Source: Alnus glutinosa (Eukaryota; Streptophyta; Magnoliopsida; Fagales; Betulaceae). Taken from it: a DNA stretch of 64,000 nt. The notes beneath the pieces were generated by a model that did no database searches, was not told where the DNA came from, and worked only from the letters and a program-made list of their open reading frames with translations. The position numbers and the translations under genes are program-made. Position 1 is the stretch's first letter. The number at the start of each line of letters is the position of its first letter. Shown piece after piece: positions 60,785 through 64,000 of the stretch. Where the stretch lies: positions 50,675,654-50,739,653 of the forward strand of contig NC_084886.1 of assembly GCF_958979055.1 (NCBI RefSeq), in the 5' to 3' direction.

Positions 60785-60833
<49 letters not shown>

Positions 60834-62480
60834 GAAGAAGAAGAAGAAGAAGGAGAAGAATGGTAGGAATTCATTCCACAAGTAGAAACTGATCCAGTGT
60901 GTGGGTATCTTGATATTTAGCCACTTTTAAAGGATCCCAGAGTAAAATAATAGTTATGATGGAGACCTTAGTTTTCACAAATTCCAATCATGCGACGACA
61001 CTCTGTCCTGTTTTCAAAGATCATTGGATGACAAAAATGGGCAGTAAGATAATGTTTAGATGCTAGACAAGAGTAAAGTTAGCTTAATTGTCTATTATCT
61101 AAAACGCAGCTTCAAGTCAATAATACTATGCCTCGTGTTGCCACCTGTCTCTTCAAACTGAGGTCCACATTTTGGTGCATGAACCACCTCTAATTCAGCG
61201 TAGCACGTTCCTGCATCCTCTTTTCTTTTCTTTTTTCTTTTTTTTTTTTTATTTTTTTTTAAAAAAATATTTGAAGGCTTGATTATAGTTAACATTCTTT
61301 AATTAAGGTCCTAATTATAGTAATAAGTGATTAAAAATGCATTAATATCATATAATTCTCCAACATTCTATTATTGAAATAAGTCTTAAAAAAATGATAG
61401 TATTAAATAGGAGAATCAAATAATATTAAAAACATTCTCGAATAAAATTCATTTTTCAACTTTAAACGTTTTATTTTTGAGAATAATGGAGAGAATTAAA
61501 ATAATAATAATATTTAATTATTTTGTGGATAGAGATTTTTGAAGCCTTTTGATGAGCATTAAACCGCCAAAATTCTAATCAAAAGTTAAAAACACAACTT
61601 TGCATCCCAAAAAGTGAAAAAAAAAATTAATTTTTAAATAAATATACAATTTTTTATTTTTATTTTTTTTAAAATGCCTCACTTAATTTTATTACTTTAA
61701 GCCTCAAAATATATCAAATCAGATCTGACAGAGAAAATGACATAAGGGAGGAGTTGACGGTGTGTTTGTAGTAAGAAGAGCTGCAAAAATGAAGCAAAAA
61801 GATAGAAGAACATGGAATAATTACAGAAAAGAAACAGGGATGAATTCCCATCAAATAAATCGCTAGAGATTATGGATAAGACCTGAGAAGATATAAGTGG
61901 AAGGTACTTCTTAGAGAAGTTTTGCCTTTCTTCTCAGAAAAGTAAAGTAGAGGTTCACGTACTGCCTTATCTGTTTAAACACCTTCTCAATGAACTTGGA
62001 CCTTAAGAAATGAAGAGGAAGAAAAAAGAAAAAAAAAAAAAAAGAAGAAGAAGAAGGTAGATATATATATATATACTTCTCAATGAACTTGGACCTTAAG
62101 AAATGAAGAGGAAGAAAAAAGAAAAAAAAAAGAAGAAGAAGGTATATATATATATATATATATATATTGATTATTGATCAAATCAATTAAACTTCGTGAA
62201 CTACTTTTCTATAGATAATATCAAGATGGAGGATGGAGTGTCTAATCAAATTATGAGATGAAAAGTTTATGTGATCAACGTAGTTGCATCTTAATTGCCA
62301 TCACAATTTTCTATAATATTTTATGCAACATGCTTAACTAGTGTGATGGCCATATTATGTCAATATTTTTTTGGTAATTGATAGGAGTATATCTTATTAA
62401 ACTAATCTCACCAATTTCCACAAATCTCACGCTTATGACAAGTCGAAACCCTAAAAAGGATAAGGAAAAGAAATATCGTT
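59401..62480. other. Intergenic stretch 3' of the lipase gene
   Basis: AT-rich, with a T-run/A-run junction at 60787-60832 and a GAA-rich repeat at 60833-60858. A minus-strand patch at 61095-61215 encodes HAPKCGPQFEETGG, but no exon signals were found. A block at 60708-60786 repeats 55968-56043. Confidence 0.45.
61981..62166. repeat. Tandem duplication with microsatellites
   Basis: The unit starting CTTCTCAATGAACTTGGACC, followed by an A-rich/GAA run and a TA run, occurs twice in a row, at about 61983-62081 and 62082-62166. The copies differ mainly in microsatellite length, so the duplication is recent. Confidence 0.85.
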
Positions 62481-62481
62481 A

Positions 62482-62867
62482 GAGCATTCCTAGCAGCTTC
62501 CCTTCCCTTTCCTTTCATTTTCCCTAAATGTAGGGAATAAAACTATTTTTTTACTTCCCTATCAAAAAATACCCCACAGCAGCTTTCCTTCATTTTTCCC
62601 TATATCATTAAAATATTATTTTGTTACTTTTACTTTAATTAAAAGTAAGAAAAGAAAGAGATAAAGTAAGAGAGAGATTATATTTTTAGAATAAACAATT
62701 GAATGGGAGGTGAACAGTGCTTCCCAATGCATTGGGAAGCACTGTTCACTTCCTAGGGAACAGATAATTGTAGGGAAGCTGCTGTGGGATGGTTTTCTTG
62801 ACTTTCTTAAAATTTTCCCTAAAATTTAGGGAACAGATCCCTTGTAGGGAAGCTGCTAGTAATGCTC
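62482..62867. mobile_element. MITE with a perfect 40-bp palindrome inside
   Basis: The ends GAGCATTCCTAGCAGCTTCC (left) and GAGCATTACTAGCAGCTTCC (right, other strand) are inverted repeats flanked by TA on both sides. Internal copies of GGGAAGCTGCT and TAGGGAACAGAT give a multi-armed fold. A perfect palindrome of 40 bp lies at 62710-62749. No coding sequence. Confidence 0.75.
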
Positions 62868-63261
62868 TAGAGAACAAAACTAAACCAAATAAAATCCTCT
62901 TAATTTTAAGTAAAATTATGAAAAATTATTTGACGGTCCAAATTTTGTTTTGTTGAATATACATGGTGTTGTGTCATTTAAAATTTTTATATAAAGTACT
63001 AACAATATATCCAGTATGTGACAACAGATGAACTATTAGACCTATCAAATTTAATATCGATCATAAAATAATTATTCTTCATTTCGAGAATGTTAATCGG
63101 AACATAACCATGTAAGGCAATTGTTTTAGAACGTATAAACTAACATCTCAAAGATGATATAAGCCATGCTTAAATTTATGCAATCTTCGTGTTTGGACGA
63201 GACATGGGAGGCATAACACTAAAAAAAATAATTTTGTCTATTTTAGATGGGAAGAAGAATA

Positions 63262-64000
63262 ATCATTTTATAATGTAAGAACGGTAAGTACATGAGCTTC
63301 CAGCCTTTCGGCTAAACTCTCTCTTCTCTCTCCTGATTTCAACCTCACCTTGCCTTTCTGTCGACGAGGAGGAGGGGGTTCTTCCCATCCCCTCCTCCTT
63401 GGAGGAGCCTTTTGCTTCCTTGAAGGCCTTTTTGGTCTTCTTGGAGGATACTTCTGCTTTCTTGAAGGCTTTTCTAATCTTCTTTGAGGATTTTCCTGCT
63501 TCCTTGACGGCCTTACCAGGCGTTTTGGAAGCCATATCCACCTCTTTGGAGGTTTTATCTTTCAATAACAGCTACATCGGCTTCTCCTCCATCAACCATT
63601 CGTCGGAATCTGCTTCTCCCCTCCGTTCCCTTTGGCGGATCCGTCATTTTCTTGGAGTTTTTGGATTTAGGTTTTTCAAACTCAGATCTGTAAATTTTTG
63701 GACGCTCCACCCTCAGACGCGCCATTCCACCATGCTCCTCGGTTTTCTCCGCTTTCCACTGCCACCGATCCCGCCTCCATCCGGTCAGTGCGCAACGGTG
63801 CATGGCCCACACGCGCCCGCGAGTAGATCTTACTCGTTGGCGCGTGGGCCTTACGTGCTGACATGTTGTATGCCGTCCTCCTCCGTGCGAGCTCCTCTTC
63901 CGCCGATGCTGCTTTTGTTTTGTGGTTTTTTGTAATTTCTTTGTTATTTTTCTGTTGTTTTCTCTCACTTTTGTGAGTGTTTTGTTGTTTGTCTTTTGTG
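63262..64000. other. GC-richer block with a tandem repeat at the right edge
   Basis: Composition changes sharply from AT-rich flank. On the minus strand, 63565-63263 gives a Lys/Ser/Ala-rich frame with about three units of 14-15 residues (SSKKTKKAFKEAK, SSKKIRKAFKKAE, a weaker third), from a DNA repeat of 42-45 bp at 63398-63530. A second minus-strand frame (63968-63555) is Arg-rich. Neither matches a family I know. The block may be the edge of a gene or of a transposon leader, cut by the window end. Confidence 0.35.

Noticed and set aside
61095-61295. Possible exon encoding HAPKCGPQFEETGG on the minus strand
   Set aside because: Upstream sequence is purine-rich rather than a 3' splice site, no neighbouring exons, and no family recognised.
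1-64000. Conserved microRNA precursors and CRISPR-like arrays
   Set aside because: I looked for well-known plant miRNA sequences (for example miR156, 159, 166, 167, 172, 319, 396) and saw none. Direct repeats present are microsatellites or transposon parts, not spaced arrays.

Overview
This is nuclear DNA from a flowering plant. It is AT-rich, its genes have many short GT-AG introns, and the space between genes is filled with plant-type transposon debris (hAT, PIF/Harbinger-like and other MITEs, TRIM, LTR retrotransposons, a LINE, tRNA-like SINEs). The proteins read as eudicot orthologues. A woody rosid is my guess from the repeat style and is inference only. No CRISPR array, operon or prokaryotic feature was seen.

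Layout. 0.7-3.7 kb: 5' two thirds of a trithorax-like histone H3K4 methyltransferase of the ATX3/4/5 group (minus strand; SET end lies off the left edge). 4-10 kb: its promoter, a coding-like remnant, a MITE with TAA target duplication and a solo LTR. 10.0-13.8 kb: a complete four-exon CCT-motif protein gene (minus). 14-30 kb: gene-poor, with a plastid 23S rRNA-like insert, a hAT deletion derivative with a perfect 8-bp target duplication, a TRIM, a self-nested palindromic MITE and small fold-back elements. 30.7-35 kb: a degenerate duplicate of the 10.3-19.2 kb region, whose CCT exons are joined to the last two exons of BOBBER1. 36.5-39.5 kb: a large inverted repeat (arms about 850 bp). 39.7-42.6 kb: a gag-only LTR element with strikingly unlike LTRs. 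43.6-47.4 kb: complete BOBBER1/NudC-domain gene (minus). 49.0-52.4 kb: complete seven-exon WSD1-type wax ester synthase/DGAT (minus). 52.9-53.8 kb: LINE 3' remnant. 55.6 kb: tRNA-Ala(CGC). 58.1-59.4 kb: complete lipase class 3 gene resembling At4g10955 (plus). 59.4-64 kb: MITEs, a tandem duplication and a GC-rich repeat-bearing block at the right edge.

The intact genes are unrelated housekeeping or regulatory loci (chromatin, transcription, chaperone, surface or storage lipid, lipase) and do not form a pathway. The most interesting signal is the rearranged 30.7-34.3 kb locus: a new-looking 5' end, CCT exons 2-3 and BOBBER1 exons 5-6, all in compatible reading phase, could form a chimeric gene. 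The large hairpin at 36.5-39.5 kb and the mosaic LTR element follow. All exon boundaries were read by eye from splice signals, reading frame and family resemblance; no alignments or searches were run.
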